Assembly: GCA_020161065.1 (NCBI GenBank)
Contig: JAIUPH010000011.1
Location: forward strand, 186,001 to 250,000
Origin: Pseudomonadota bacterium
GTDB taxonomy: Bacteria > Pseudomonadota > Gammaproteobacteria > Burkholderiales > Burkholderiaceae_C
DNA length: 64,000 nt
Direction: 5' to 3'
Shown: positions 21,051-28,952 of the stretch, piece by piece
Layout: the number at the start of each line of letters is the position of its first letter
Numbering within the stretch: the first letter of the stretch is position 1
Notes under the pieces: generated by a model
Databases searched by the model: none
Told to the model about the DNA's origin: nothing
Seen by the model: only the letters and a program-made list of their open reading frames with translations
Position numbers and translations under genes: made by a program

Positions 21051-22067
21051 TCACCTTGCGTCAGGGTCAAGGGCCGCGGCGCGCTGCACGTAGCGCAGCA
21101 CCGCCGGCGTGAAGGCCGCGCCGGCGCGGATCAGCGGTTCGTTCTCGTAGGCCGCCAGCAAGCGGGCGGCCAGCCCGGCGTCGCGCCGCACGGTGCGGTC
21201 CAGCAAGGCCCGCCATTCGCGTGCCAGGCGCCGCGCCGCCGCGGCTTGCGGCGGCGTGCCGTCGGCCAGCAGCCGCTCGGCCCGCGCGGTGAGCGCGTGC
21301 CACTGCGGGTCCAGCGTCTTGTCCAGGCGCTGGAAGTCGTCGGCATCGATGTAGCGGGACAGCACGTCCAGACGCACTTGAACCGCCTGGTCGATGTAGG
21401 CGATCAAGGCCCGGTCCATGCCCTCGGGCAGCGGCAGGCCCGGTTGCTCGAACAGCATGCTGCTCCAGCGCCGCAGCAGCGCCATGTCGCCGTTCATCCA
21501 GCGCGCGCACAGGTCCATCCAGCGCCGCACCAGCGGCTGCAAGGCCAGCGCATCGGGCGCCACGCCGCGCTGCATGGCGTCGCGGATCGACTGCAGCAGC
21601 GGCGCCCATTGCGCGGCGCCGGAGGTCCAGCGTTCGAGGATGAGCCTGAGCTCGGTGACGCTGAAATAACGCTCTAGAACATTCATCGACGACAGGCTCG
21701 CCAGCCAGTCGTCGACGCCCGGCCGGCCGCCGCCGGCCAGCAGGCTTTGCATGGCGCCCAGCCGCTCGCGCAAGGCCTGGGCGCGGACGATGTCCTGGTC
21801 CAGCCGAGCGATCAGTTGCGCCACGATCGCCGGCAGCGCGGCGCCACCGCCGTCGAGCAGTTGCGCCACGTCGCCCAGCCGCAGGCCCAGCCGCCGCAGC
21901 GCCTGGATGCCGTGCAGCCGCGCGATGTCGTCAGGGCCGTACAGCCGGTAGCCGCCTTCCGAGCGCCCGGAAGGCCGCAGCAGGCCGATGCGGTCGTAGT
22001 GGTGCAGCGCGCGCACGGTGAGCCCGGTGCGCCTGGCCAGTTCGCCGACGCGCAGCAGCACGCTCAC
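21051..22067 (-). CDS. MerR-family transcriptional regulator
   Basis: The 338-residue protein opens with a MerR winged-helix domain (RVGELARRTGLTVRALHHYDRIGLL...SEGGYRLYG), a dimerisation helix and then a long C-terminal domain of about 200 residues. That domain is predicted helical, with WMDLCARWM and RWMNGDM-like segments resembling the TipAS-type effector domain. No cysteine cluster for metal sensing is seen in the linker, so a small organic effector is more likely than a metal. The start is GTG at 22067, 20 bp after the decarboxylase stop, and the methyltransferase gene follows 39 bp downstream. Confidence 0.88.
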   Translation of the reverse strand: MSVLLRVGELARRTGLTVRALHHYDRIGLLRPSGRSEGGYRLYGPDDIARLHGIQALRRLGLRLGDVAQLLDGGGAALPAIVAQLIARLDQDIVRAQALRERLGAMQSLLAGGGRPGVDDWLASLSSMNVLERYFSVTELRLILERWTSGAAQWAPLLQSIRDAMQRGVAPDALALQPLVRRWMDLCARWMNGDMALLRRWSSMLFEQPGLPLPEGMDRALIAYIDQAVQVRLDVLSRYIDADDFQRLDKTLDPQWHALTARAERLLADGTPPQAAAARRLAREWRALLDRTVRRDAGLAARLLAAYENEPLIRAGAAFTPAVLRYVQRAAALDPDAR

Positions 22068-22087
22068 CGCTCACCCGCGCGGCCGCC

Positions 22088-24334
22088 TCAATCGGCCACG
22101 CAGTCGACGTAGTAGCCGGTGGCTTCGTCCTCGACGAGGCCGTGCACGTCGGTGTCGAAGCCGGGGAAGGCCTCGTTGAAGCGGCGCGCGAACTGCAGGT
22201 AGTCGATGATCTTGCGGTTGAAGCGCTCGCCCGGCACCAGCAGCGGAATGCCCGGCGGGTACGGCGTCAGCAGGCTGGTGGTGATGCGGCCTTCCAGCGC
22301 GTCGATGCCCACGCGCTCGGTCTTGCGGCGGGCGATGTGCGCATAGGCCTCGCTCGGCTTCATCGCCGGCTGCAGGTCGGACAAATACATCTCGGTGGTC
22401 AGCCGCGCCACGTCGTTCTTGGCGTAGGTCTCGTGGATGGCCTGGCTGAGGTCGCGCAAGCCCATGCGCTCGTAGCGCGGGTGCGCGGCGCAGAACTCGG
22501 GCAGGATGCGCCACAGCGGCGCGTTCTTGTCGTAGTCGTCCTTGAACTGCTGCAAGGCGGTGAGCAGCGTGTTCCAGCGGCCCTTGGTGATGCCGATGGT
22601 GAACATGATGAAGAACGAGTAGAGCCCGGTCTTCTCGACCACCACGCCGTGCTCGGCCAGGAACTTGGTGACGATGCTGGCCGGAATGCCGGTGGGCGCG
22701 AACTTGCCCGACAGGTCGAGCCCCGGCGTGATGATGGTGCACTTGATCGGGTCGAGCAGGTTGAAGCCGTCGGCCAGCGCGCCGAAGCCGTGCCACTTGG
22801 CGTTGGCCTTGAGCATCCAGTCGCTGCTTTTGCCGATGCCCGATTCGGCCAGCTTCTCGGGGCCCCAGACCTTGAACCACCAGTCGCGGCCGAAGTCTTT
22901 TTCCACCTTGCGCATGGCGCGGCGGAAGTCCAGCGATTCGAGGATGCTTTCTTCCACCAGCGCGCGGCCGCCGGGCGCTTCCATCATCGCCGCCGAGACG
23001 TCGCAGCTCGCGATGATCGCGTACTGCGGGCTCGTGCTGGTGTGCATCAGGTAGGCCTCGTTGAAGAGGTGGCGGTCGAGCTTGACGTTCTGCGCGTCCT
23101 GCACCAGCACCTGGCTGGCCTGGCTGAGGCCGGCCAGCAGCTTGTGCGTGCTCTGCGTAGCCCACACCATCTGGTCTTTCGGGCGCGGGCGCTTCTTGCC
23201 CATCGCGTGGAACTGGCCGTAGAAGTCGTGGAAGGCGGCGTGCGGCAGCCAGGCCTCGTCGAAGTGCAGGTTGTCGACGTAGCCGTCGAGCCCGTGCTTG
23301 ATGGTCTCGGTGTTGTAGAGCACGCCGTCGTAGGTGCTCTGCGTCAGCGTCAGGATGCGCGGGCGCACCTGCGCGGGGTCGACGCCGGCCAGCAGCGGGT
23401 TGGCCCTGATCTTGCGCTCGATGGCCTCGCGGCTGAACTCGGCCTGCGGGATCGGGCCGATGATGCCGTGGTGGTTGCGCGTGGGCGTCAGGAACACCGG
23501 CACCGCGCCGGTCATGATGATGCTGTGCAGCACCGACTTGTGGCAGTTGCGGTCGACCACCACCACGTCGCCCGGCGCCACCGTGTGGTGCCACACCATC
23601 TTGTTGCTGGTGCTGGTGCCGTTGGTGACGAAGTAGCAGTGGTCGGCGTTGAAGATGCGCGCCGCGTTGCGCTCGCTGGCCGCCACCGGGCCGGTGTGGT
23701 CGAGCAGCTGGCCGAGCTCCTCCACCGCGTTGCAGACGTCGGCGCGCAGCATGTTCTCGCCGAAGAACTGGTGGAACATCTGGCCCACCGGGCTCTTGAG
23801 GAAGGCCACGCCACCGCTGTGGCCGGGGCAGTGCCAGGAATAACTTCCGTCCTGCGCGTAATCCATCAGCGCCTTGAAGAACGGCGGCGCCAGGCCGTCG
23901 AGGTAGCTCTTGGCCTCGCGGATGATGTGGCGGGCCACGAACTCCGGCGTGTCCTCGAACATGTGGATGAAGCCGTGCAGCTCGCGCAGGATGTCGTTCG
24001 GGATGTGCTGGCTGGTGCGCGTCTCGCCGTAGATGTAGATCGGGATGTCGGCGTTCTTGAAGCGGATTTCCTCGATGAACTTGCGCAGGTTCAGCACCGC
24101 CGGGTCCAGCTCGGGGCCGGGCGTGAACTCGTTGTCGTCGATCGACAGGATGAAGGCGCTGGCGCGGCTTTGCTGCTGCGCGAACTGCGCCAGGTCGCCG
24201 TAGCTGGTGGCGCCCACGACCTCGAAGCCTTCCTTCTCGATCGCCGCGGCCAGCGCGCGGATGCCGAAGCCCGAGGTGTTCTCGGAGCGGAAGTCCTCGT
24301 CGATGATGACGATCGGAAAATGAAAGCGCAGCAT
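22088..24334 (-). CDS. Orn/Lys/Arg decarboxylase (fold type I, PLP)
   Basis: The 748-residue protein has the three parts of inducible bacterial basic-amino-acid decarboxylases: an N-terminal wing domain (FHFPIVIIDEDFRSENTSG), a PLP-binding core with STHKLLAGLSQ (Schiff-base Lys near residue 395) and YSWHCPGHSGG, and a C-terminal domain ending near a helix with KIIDYLQFA. These enzymes decarboxylate lysine, ornithine or arginine to polyamine precursors and help in acid resistance. The exact amino acid cannot be told from sequence alone. A divergent promoter pair lies between it and nfeD. It is followed by a MerR regulator gene. Confidence 0.9.
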   Translation of the reverse strand: MLRFHFPIVIIDEDFRSENTSGFGIRALAAAIEKEGFEVVGATSYGDLAQFAQQQSRASAFILSIDDNEFTPGPELDPAVLNLRKFIEEIRFKNADIPIYIYGETRTSQHIPNDILRELHGFIHMFEDTPEFVARHIIREAKSYLDGLAPPFFKALMDYAQDGSYSWHCPGHSGGVAFLKSPVGQMFHQFFGENMLRADVCNAVEELGQLLDHTGPVAASERNAARIFNADHCYFVTNGTSTSNKMVWHHTVAPGDVVVVDRNCHKSVLHSIIMTGAVPVFLTPTRNHHGIIGPIPQAEFSREAIERKIRANPLLAGVDPAQVRPRILTLTQSTYDGVLYNTETIKHGLDGYVDNLHFDEAWLPHAAFHDFYGQFHAMGKKRPRPKDQMVWATQSTHKLLAGLSQASQVLVQDAQNVKLDRHLFNEAYLMHTSTSPQYAIIASCDVSAAMMEAPGGRALVEESILESLDFRRAMRKVEKDFGRDWWFKVWGPEKLAESGIGKSSDWMLKANAKWHGFGALADGFNLLDPIKCTIITPGLDLSGKFAPTGIPASIVTKFLAEHGVVVEKTGLYSFFIMFTIGITKGRWNTLLTALQQFKDDYDKNAPLWRILPEFCAAHPRYERMGLRDLSQAIHETYAKNDVARLTTEMYLSDLQPAMKPSEAYAHIARRKTERVGIDALEGRITTSLLTPYPPGIPLLVPGERFNRKIIDYLQFARRFNEAFPGFDTDVHGLVEDEATGYYVDCVAD

Positions 24335-24383
24335 GGCAGGGTTCCCGAAGGCTGGGGCGGGGCGGTCGGCTGACGAAGGCGCG

Positions 24384-24427
24384 CAGTGTAGGGGCAGCGC
24401 GCCCGGGGCCGCGCTCGCTCTACACTG
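24384..24427. promoter_or_regulatory. Divergent promoter region with inverted -10-like arms
   Basis: CAGTGTAG (24384-24391) and CTACACTG (24420-24427) form an 8-bp inverted repeat with a 28-bp interval. Each arm carries TACACT as a -10-like hexamer reading outward, to the decarboxylase on the minus strand and nfeD on the plus strand. No good -35 hexamers are seen, so an activator could be needed. Confidence 0.4.
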
Positions 24428-24457
24428 CCCGGCGCCTGGACCTTGGCGCTGGAGACG

Positions 24458-24901
24458 ATGATGGACTGGAGCGCATCCACCTGGTGGTGGCTGGCCGCCG
24501 GGCTGCTGGTGGCCGCCGAGTTGCTGAGCGGCACCTTCTACCTGCTGATGGTGGCGCTGGGCTGCGTGGCCGGCGCGCTGCTGGCCTATGCCGGGCTGGG
24601 CGTGGCGGCACAGCTGGCGCTGGCCGCGCTGGTGGGCGCCGGCGCCACCGCCGCCTGGCACTGGCGGCGCGCGCACGCGCCGCGCTCGGCGCCGGTGGAA
24701 AGCAACCGCGACGCCAACCTCGACGTCGGTCAGACCGTCTTCGTCGAGGCCTGGGCCGGCGACCGCACGGCGCGCGTGCAATACCGCGGCAGCTGGTGGT
24801 CGGCGCACCTCGCGCGCGGCGCGGCGGCGGCCGCGGGGCCGCACGTCATCGTGGCCGTGCGCGGCAACCAGCTCGAACTGTCGCCCGCTGCCGCGGGCTG
24901 A
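24458..24901 (+). CDS. nfeD: NfeD-family membrane protein
   Basis: The 147-residue protein has two or three hydrophobic segments at the N-terminus (WWWLAAGLLVAAELLSG; LLMVALGCVAGALLAY) and a C-terminal soluble OB-fold with DVGQTVFVEAW and YRGSWWSA. This is the short NfeD form without the ClpP-like protease domain. NfeD proteins partner with SPFH-domain proteins in membrane microdomains and influence membrane-protein quality control. GGAG precedes the two consecutive ATGs at 24458 and 24461. The next gene, 14 bp downstream, is the SPFH partner. Confidence 0.9.
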   Translation: MMDWSASTWWWLAAGLLVAAELLSGTFYLLMVALGCVAGALLAYAGLGVAAQLALAALVGAGATAAWHWRRAHAPRSAPVESNRDANLDVGQTVFVEAWAGDRTARVQYRGSWWSAHLARGAAAAAGPHVIVAVRGNQLELSPAAAG

Positions 24902-24915
24902 AGGGAAACGGCGCC

Positions 24916-25836
24916 ATGGAAGTCGTGATCATCATCGTCGTCATCGCGCTGATCTTCGTCGCGCGCACCTTCAAGATCGTGCCGCAGCAGCACGCCTGGG
25001 TGGTGGAACGGCTGGGCAAGTACGACCGCACGCTGACGCCGGGGCTGAAGTTCCTGGTGCCCTTCATCGAACGCGTGGCGTACAAGCATTCGCTCAAGGA
25101 AGTGCCGCTGGACGTGCCCAGCCAGGTCTGCATCACCAAGGACAACACGCAGCTGCAGGTGGACGGCATCCTGTACTTCCAGGTCACCGACCCGATGCGC
25201 GCCAGCTACGGCTCCAGCGACTACCTGGCCGCCATCACCCAGCTGGCGCAGACCACGCTGCGCAGCGTGGTCGGCAAGATGGAACTGGACCGCACCTTCG
25301 AGGAGCGCGAGCTGATCAACACCAGCGTCGTCAACGCGCTGGACGAGGCGGCGCTGAACTGGGGCGTGAAGGTGCTGCGCTACGAGATCAAGGACCTCAC
25401 GCCGCCGGCCGACATCCTGCGCAGCATGCAGGCGCAGATCACCGCCGAGCGCGAGAAGCGCGCACTCATCGCCGCCAGCGAAGGCCGCCGCCAGGAGCAG
25501 ATCAACATCGCCACCGGCGAGCGCGAGGCCTTCATCGCCCGCAGCGAAGGCGAGAAGCAGGCGCAGATCAACACCGCGCAAGGCGAGGCCGAGGCCATCA
25601 AGGCCGTGGCCGACGCCACCGCCGAGGCCATCCGCAAGGTGGCCGAGGCGATCCGCCAGCCCGGCGGCGAACAGGCCGTGCAGCTCAAGGTGGCGGAAAA
25701 GGCGGTGGAGGCCTACGCGCAGCTTGCGCAGAAGAACAACACGATGATCGTGCCCGGCCACATGGGCGAGGTCTCGGCGCTGATCGGCACCGCGATGGCC
25801 TTGATGAAGAAGGGCCCCGGCCCGACGCCCGGCTAG
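24916..25836 (+). CDS. qmcA: SPFH/stomatin-like membrane-anchored protein (QmcA)
   Basis: The 306-residue protein has one N-terminal transmembrane anchor (EVVIIIVVIALIFVA), then the SPFH/band-7 domain (VPQQHAWVVERLGKYDRTL... VPLDVPSQ), and a long coiled-coil region rich in Ala, Glu and Arg (about residues 180-270). QmcA oligomerises into ring or cage structures on the membrane and works with NfeD in modulating FtsH-type proteolysis and membrane organisation. The nfeD-qmcA pairing here is the usual one. Its stop codon overlaps a TAGAAT that may serve as -10 for the downstream tRNA gene. Confidence 0.92.
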   Translation: MEVVIIIVVIALIFVARTFKIVPQQHAWVVERLGKYDRTLTPGLKFLVPFIERVAYKHSLKEVPLDVPSQVCITKDNTQLQVDGILYFQVTDPMRASYGSSDYLAAITQLAQTTLRSVVGKMELDRTFEERELINTSVVNALDEAALNWGVKVLRYEIKDLTPPADILRSMQAQITAEREKRALIAASEGRRQEQINIATGEREAFIARSEGEKQAQINTAQGEAEAIKAVADATAEAIRKVAEAIRQPGGEQAVQLKVAEKAVEAYAQLAQKNNTMIVPGHMGEVSALIGTAMALMKKGPGPTPG

Positions 25837-25839
25837 AAT
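25834..25839 (+). promoter_or_regulatory. Possible -10 element of tRNA-Ser
   Basis: TAGAAT overlaps the qmcA stop codon about 40 bp before the mature tRNA 5' end. No clear -35 is seen, so the tRNA may also be read from the nfeD-qmcA transcript. Confidence 0.35.
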
Positions 25840-25878
25840 CCGCGCCCTGCCCTGGCTGCGCAAGCGTCGCGCAGGCAC

Positions 25879-25969
25879 GGAGGGATGGATGAGTGGTTTA
25901 AGTCGCACGCCTGGAAAGCGTGTGGGGGTTAACAGCCCCCCGCGGGTTCGAATCCCGCTCCCTCCGCCA
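25879..25969 (+). tRNA. tRNA-Ser(GGA)
   Basis: The gene folds as a class II tRNA. The acceptor stem GGAGGGA/TCCCTCC is paired, the anticodon stem CACGC/GCGTG encloses loop CTGGAAA with anticodon GGA, and there is a long variable arm (GGGGG...CCCCC). The T-arm is CGGGTTCGAATCCCG, and CCA is encoded at 25967-25969. It decodes UCC/UCU serine codons. The last 14 bases belong to the 17-bp att repeat, so the integrated element preserves a complete tRNA. Confidence 0.97.
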
Positions 25970-25972
25970 GGA
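25956..25972 (+). repeat. attL: 17-bp core within the tRNA-Ser 3' end
   Basis: CGCTCCCTCCGCCAGGA spans the last T-arm and acceptor bases, CCA and three more bases. An identical copy lies at 36134-36150; flanking bases differ on both sides. Confidence 0.92.
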
Positions 25973-26038
25973 TACTCCCTCCCCAAGGTGCACGAGCGTG
26001 CAGCAAGGGTGCAGGTAGAGAAGTCCTAAGCTGTTGAT

Positions 26039-26067
26039 TTGACAGCGGTTTTCGACTCACACACACT
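26039..26067 (+). promoter_or_regulatory. Possible integrase promoter
   Basis: A perfect -35 TTGACA (26039-26044) is followed after 17 bp by the weak -10 CACACT (26062-26067), about 105 bp before the integrase ATG. The -10 matches only three consensus positions. Confidence 0.4.
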
Positions 26068-26117
26068 CGCGTAAGTGCACCGAAGGCGAAGTCCGGTGCG
26101 CCAGCCTCGCGCCGCTT

Positions 26118-26153
26118 ACTGGCGGACGGACTGGCGGACGGACTGGCGGACGG
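26118..26153 (+). repeat. Left arm-type repeats: three 12-bp units
   Basis: ACTGGCGGACGG occurs three times head to tail at 26118-26129, 26130-26141 and 26142-26153, just before the integrase gene. The same unit recurs twice inside the right end at 36064-36087 in the same orientation. Their presence near both att sites suggests binding sites for the integrase N-terminal domain or an excisionase. Confidence 0.75.
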
Positions 26154-26170
26154 ACCAAGCGAGGTGACGC

Positions 26171-27505
26171 ATGTCGAAGGTCTCAAAGCGTGGCGCGAAG
26201 CTGCATCTGCTGACCGCGCGGGAAGTGCTGAACGCCGGTGACGGCGACCACGGTGACGGCGGCGGGCTGTACCTTCGCGTCCGGGATTCAGACCGTTCGG
26301 CGGCCTGGATCTACCGCTTCACATCGCCTACAGGCCGGCGCCGGGAAATGGGCCTTGGCGCCGCGCACCGCGCCAACGCTCAGCAAGCCGGTGCCTCGCT
26401 GACCGGCGCGCGCGACCTGGCGCACCGCTGCCGCGAGCAACTGCGTGCCGGCATCGACCCTATCGATGCCCGTGACGGTCGGCGCGACGCGCAGCGCGAG
26501 GCCGAAGCCGCCAAGCGATCCGCCGAAGCCCTGGACCATTGGACGCTCGCCCGCTGTGCACGCGACTACTTCGAGCGCGCGATCGAGCCCAGCCGTACGC
26601 CCAAGCACGCCGCGCAATGGATCAGCTCGCTTGAAAACCACCTCGCGCCCGAGCTGTGGCATGCGCATGTCGACAGCATCGAGCCGCCGGCGCTGCTGGC
26701 CGCGCTGCTGGCCGTGAAGCCGCACGAGCGCGCGCGCAACCTCAAGGGCGACAAGCTGCCCGAGACGATGCAGCGCCTCCGCCAACGGCTGGACGCGACC
26801 TACGAAGACGCGATCTTTCACCGGCGCGCGACCAAGAACCCGGCCGCCGCCGTCAAGCGCAAGATGCGCGAGGCCGCGCCCAAGCGCGACCGCGGCCAGT
26901 TCCGCGCGCTGCCGTACAAGGAAGCGCCAGCCTTCATGGCCGTGCTGCGCCAGGCCGAGGGCATCGCCGCGCGCTGCCTGGAATTCGCGATGTTGACTGC
27001 TGCGCGCACCAGCGAGGCATTGCTGGCCGAGTGGAGCGAGTTCGACCTCGATGCGGCCGTCTGGGTCGTGCCACCGAACCGCATGAAGTCCGGCGAGGCG
27101 CATACGATCTTCCTGTCGCCGCGGGCCGTCGACATCCTCAAGGACATGCAGCGCCTCGGCGAGCGCCATGTCTTTCCGACCAACGCCAAGCGCGATGTCG
27201 ACGGCGCGTCGGCGGCGATGTCCAACATGTCCATGCTGGTGACGCTCGACCGGCTCGGCTATCGCGACCGCACGACCGTGCACGGCCTGTGCCGCGCGAC
27301 GTTCAGCACCTGGGCCAACGAGACCGGAGCGGCGCGGCCCGACGTGATCGAGGCGTGCCTTGCGCACGAGGAATCCAACCGCGTGCGCGCGGCCTACAAC
27401 AGGTCGAAGTTCAACGACGAGCGGCGTGCACTGCTGGAAGCCTGGGCAGAGTACCTGGCGAGGCCTGCAGCGCCCGTGATCGAGCTTGAGAGCAAGCGAG
27501 CCTGA
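26171..27505 (+). CDS. Tyrosine-type site-specific integrase (P4-like)
   Basis: The 444-residue protein has the N-terminal DUF4102-like arm-binding region (GDGGGLYLRVRDS...WIYRF), a SAM-like core-binding domain near 125-215 and a C-terminal catalytic domain. All catalytic residues are visible: Arg279 (TAARTSE), Lys306, His371 and Arg375 (HGLCR), His399 (LAHEE) and nucleophile Tyr409 (AAYNRSKF). It would catalyse recombination between the tRNA-Ser att site and the element. It lies about 200 bp from attL and is transcribed inward, the usual arrangement for tRNA-targeting islands and P4-like satellites. Confidence 0.95.
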   Translation: MSKVSKRGAKLHLLTAREVLNAGDGDHGDGGGLYLRVRDSDRSAAWIYRFTSPTGRRREMGLGAAHRANAQQAGASLTGARDLAHRCREQLRAGIDPIDARDGRRDAQREAEAAKRSAEALDHWTLARCARDYFERAIEPSRTPKHAAQWISSLENHLAPELWHAHVDSIEPPALLAALLAVKPHERARNLKGDKLPETMQRLRQRLDATYEDAIFHRRATKNPAAAVKRKMREAAPKRDRGQFRALPYKEAPAFMAVLRQAEGIAARCLEFAMLTAARTSEALLAEWSEFDLDAAVWVVPPNRMKSGEAHTIFLSPRAVDILKDMQRLGERHVFPTNAKRDVDGASAAMSNMSMLVTLDRLGYRDRTTVHGLCRATFSTWANETGAARPDVIEACLAHEESNRVRAAYNRSKFNDERRALLEAWAEYLARPAAPVIELESKRA

Positions 27506-27630
27506 CCGTACCGCCGCCCGGCCGGATGCCGGGCACCGTGGCCGCTGCGGACCAGCGGCAACAAGGCGGCCCTGGTGGGTGGTAGAGCACCTGCCAGGGC
27601 CTGGCCAAGACCGATGAAAGGAACATCGAC

Positions 27631-27882
27631 ATGGTTACCTCAATTGTCCCCGCACCGGCGCCGCGCGCCGATCTGCGGACCCAATCCAACCCGCAGGCGT
27701 TCCGCCGCCACATGGCCCGTTTCGAGTTGGCCAAGACCCGGTTGCTGCTGGCCGAGGGCAACCCCGAGCGCGCGGCAGCCGCGTTTGCCCGCGCCAAGAC
27801 GTGGCGGTGGGATCCGGCGATGCAGGCGGCGCCGGCGGCCGACGCAGCCGACCAAGCGAATGGAGGGGTGAATCATGGCTGA
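27631..27882 (+). CDS. Small hypothetical protein of the satellite
   Basis: The 83-residue protein is unrecognised. It has a helical Arg/Ala-rich middle (FRRHMARFELAKTRLLLAEGNPERAAAAFARA) that resembles a TPR-like helix pair and an Ala/Asp-rich tail. It has no signal peptide. Its stop overlaps the next gene by 8 bp in the sequence ATGGCTGA, so the next gene is probably translated by reinitiation. It is the first gene of a three-gene overlapping run after the integrase. Confidence 0.6.
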   Translation: MVTSIVPAPAPRADLRTQSNPQAFRRHMARFELAKTRLLLAEGNPERAAAAFARAKTWRWDPAMQAAPAADAADQANGGVNHG

Positions 27883-28114
27883 CAAGACCGAGTTCGTAGC
27901 CACGCTGCCATTGCATGAAGCACGCTGCAGCCTGGAGTTGAAGATGGACCAACTGAAAGCCATCACATCCTTCCTGGTGGTCGGCGAGCTCTACCAGATG
28001 GCGGACGGCGTACAGGCCGGCGTACTCGGCCTGGTGTCTGACCTGACCGATGAGGTGGCAGCTTTGGCGGCTGTGGTGGACCGGGCAGTCGGCGGCGAGG
28101 TGAGCCATGGCTGA
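27875..28114 (+). CDS. Small helical protein MADK-1
   Basis: The 79-residue protein starts MADKTEF and is predicted mostly helical (KMDQLKAITSFLVV; VSDLTDEVAALAAVVDR). It is similar in start, length and helix pattern to the next gene product, suggesting tandem duplication. Its start overlaps the previous stop, and its stop overlaps the next start, by the same 8-bp sequence ATGGCTGA. No function is known; small helical proteins at this location in satellites are often early regulatory or interference factors, which is inference only. Confidence 0.6.
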   Translation: MADKTEFVATLPLHEARCSLELKMDQLKAITSFLVVGELYQMADGVQAGVLGLVSDLTDEVAALAAVVDRAVGGEVSHG

Positions 28115-28289
28115 CAAAGCCTGCTTCGACCTGCTGGCCACCAAGGCCGAGCAGTTGCAGGATCTGATTGCAGTCCTGGCCGTGCTGGAAACCGCGGGCG
28201 AAGCGGAAAAGTTGGCGCGGCTGGCCTACATCGCCGAGGATCTGGTGGCTGAGGTCGTCCGCCTCGTCTACGAGGTCTTGCCGAAGTAG
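28107..28289 (+). CDS. Small helical protein MADK-2
   Basis: The 60-residue protein starts MADKACF and continues with helices (KAEQLQDLIAVLAVLET; EDLVAEVVRLVYEV). Its alignable core with the preceding gene is K-x-(D/E)-QL near residue 15-23 and a C-terminal helix ending in EV..L...V. The start is coupled to the upstream stop by an 8-bp overlap. A strong UUCG-loop hairpin follows 26 bp downstream and probably ends this operon. Confidence 0.6.
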   Translation: MADKACFDLLATKAEQLQDLIAVLAVLETAGEAEKLARLAYIAEDLVAEVVRLVYEVLPK

Positions 28290-28315
28290 CCAGCCACGGG
28301 CTGACCGGCACCACC

Positions 28316-28335
28316 GCGGGCCCTTCGGGGCCCGC
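28316..28335 (+). terminator. UUCG-tetraloop hairpin after the small-gene operon
   Basis: GCGGGCCC-TTCG-GGGCCCGC is a perfect 8-bp stem closed by a very stable UUCG loop, followed by TGCTTGTT. It sits just after the third small gene and is a likely terminator, though the T-tract is imperfect. Confidence 0.6.
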
Positions 28336-28499
28336 TGCTTGTTCGGCCGGTGCTGCCGCCTTACCGCGAGCCGATGGACTGCCATCAGAGTGCAATGGCG
28401 CCGCTGGGCACTTTGGTGTAAAGTCGTCGCTATTCGGCGAGACCGAATTCTGAATCCCTCTGTCGCGCGTACCTAGCTTGAGAAGGTGGTCGCAAGGCG
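28336..28499. other. Intergenic stretch upstream of the structured RNA candidate
   Basis: No gene is visible in this part of the 384-bp gap before alpA. It is less GC-rich than its surroundings and contains TGTAAAGT near 28417-28424 as a possible -10 region without a good -35. The promoter of the RNA candidate and alpA is expected here. Confidence 0.4.
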
Positions 28500-28633
28500 T
28501 TGACGGGGGTTCTAAGGCTAGTTCGAAGACACCGTGCCCCGGCCCTGGATGGGGCGGCTGGATGGCCTGCACGGGCGTAGAACTAATCCCTGGATGGGGA
28601 AGCGTTGAGCTAACTGCTCGCGCTTCCCTTTTT
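28500..28633 (+). ncRNA. Candidate structured RNA or attenuating leader before alpA
   Basis: This non-coding stretch holds a nested hairpin (CCGTGC 28532-28537 with GCACGG 28569-28574, and GGCC 28541-28544 with GGCC 28564-28567). It also holds three copies of CTGGATGG (28545, 28558, 28590), and two mutually exclusive pairings of TAGAACTA (28578-28585) with GTTCTA (28509) or TAGTTC (28519). It ends in a strong intrinsic terminator. The structures are read directly. By analogy with the RNA-based immunity of P4 (CI RNA) and P1 (C4 RNA), it could be an antisense immunity RNA or a leader controlling alpA. Confidence 0.45.
28597..28633 (+). terminator. Intrinsic terminator upstream of alpA
   Basis: GGGAAGCG (28597-28604) pairs perfectly with CGCTTCCC (28621-28628), with an inner GAGC/GCTC stem, followed by five Ts. 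It ends 40 bp before the alpA start, so it either closes a small RNA gene or attenuates alpA. Confidence 0.8.
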
Positions 28634-28673
28634 CGTTTCTGGGTGGCGCGGGCCTCGAAAACACGAGGTTTCA

Positions 28674-28952
28674 ATGTCCGCACACTCGACGACATCCACC
28701 CCCGCCGCGCTGCTATCCGAAACTGAATTCCGCGGATTGCTCCGCGTGAGCGAGCGCAAATTCAAAGCACTCCGCGCGGCAGCAGTGATCCCCCCTCCGC
28801 TGGAACTGGGGCCGCGCGTGGCGCGCTGGACCCACGATGACTATTTGAAGGTTGTCGAAGCGCTGCCGCGTCGCGAGAAGGCGCCCGAACCGCAGCGCCT
28901 GCACGATGGCCGCCGCGCGCGCATCGAACGGATGAAGGTGACTGGCCAATGA
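28674..28952 (+). CDS. AlpA-like helix-turn-helix regulator/excisionase
   Basis: The 92-residue protein has the winged helix-turn-helix pattern of AlpA/excisionase proteins: LLSETEFRGLLRVSERKFKALRAAAVIPPPLELGPRVARWTHDDYLKV, with the wing formed by the PRVARW segment. AlpA proteins in P4-like satellites and PICIs activate element genes or act as the recombination directionality factor. The ATG has GAGG five bases upstream. It opens an operon whose members overlap by 4 bp (next gene at 28949) and run through primase and ATPase. The upstream terminator and RNA candidate suggest RNA-level control. Confidence 0.75.
   Translation: MSAHSTTSTPAALLSETEFRGLLRVSERKFKALRAAAVIPPPLELGPRVARWTHDDYLKVVEALPRREKAPEPQRLHDGRRARIERMKVTGQ

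Noticed and set aside
26118-26153. Possible CRISPR or microsatellite at the 12-bp repeats
   Set aside because: There are no spacers, and the same units recur at the other element end, which fits recombination arm sites better.
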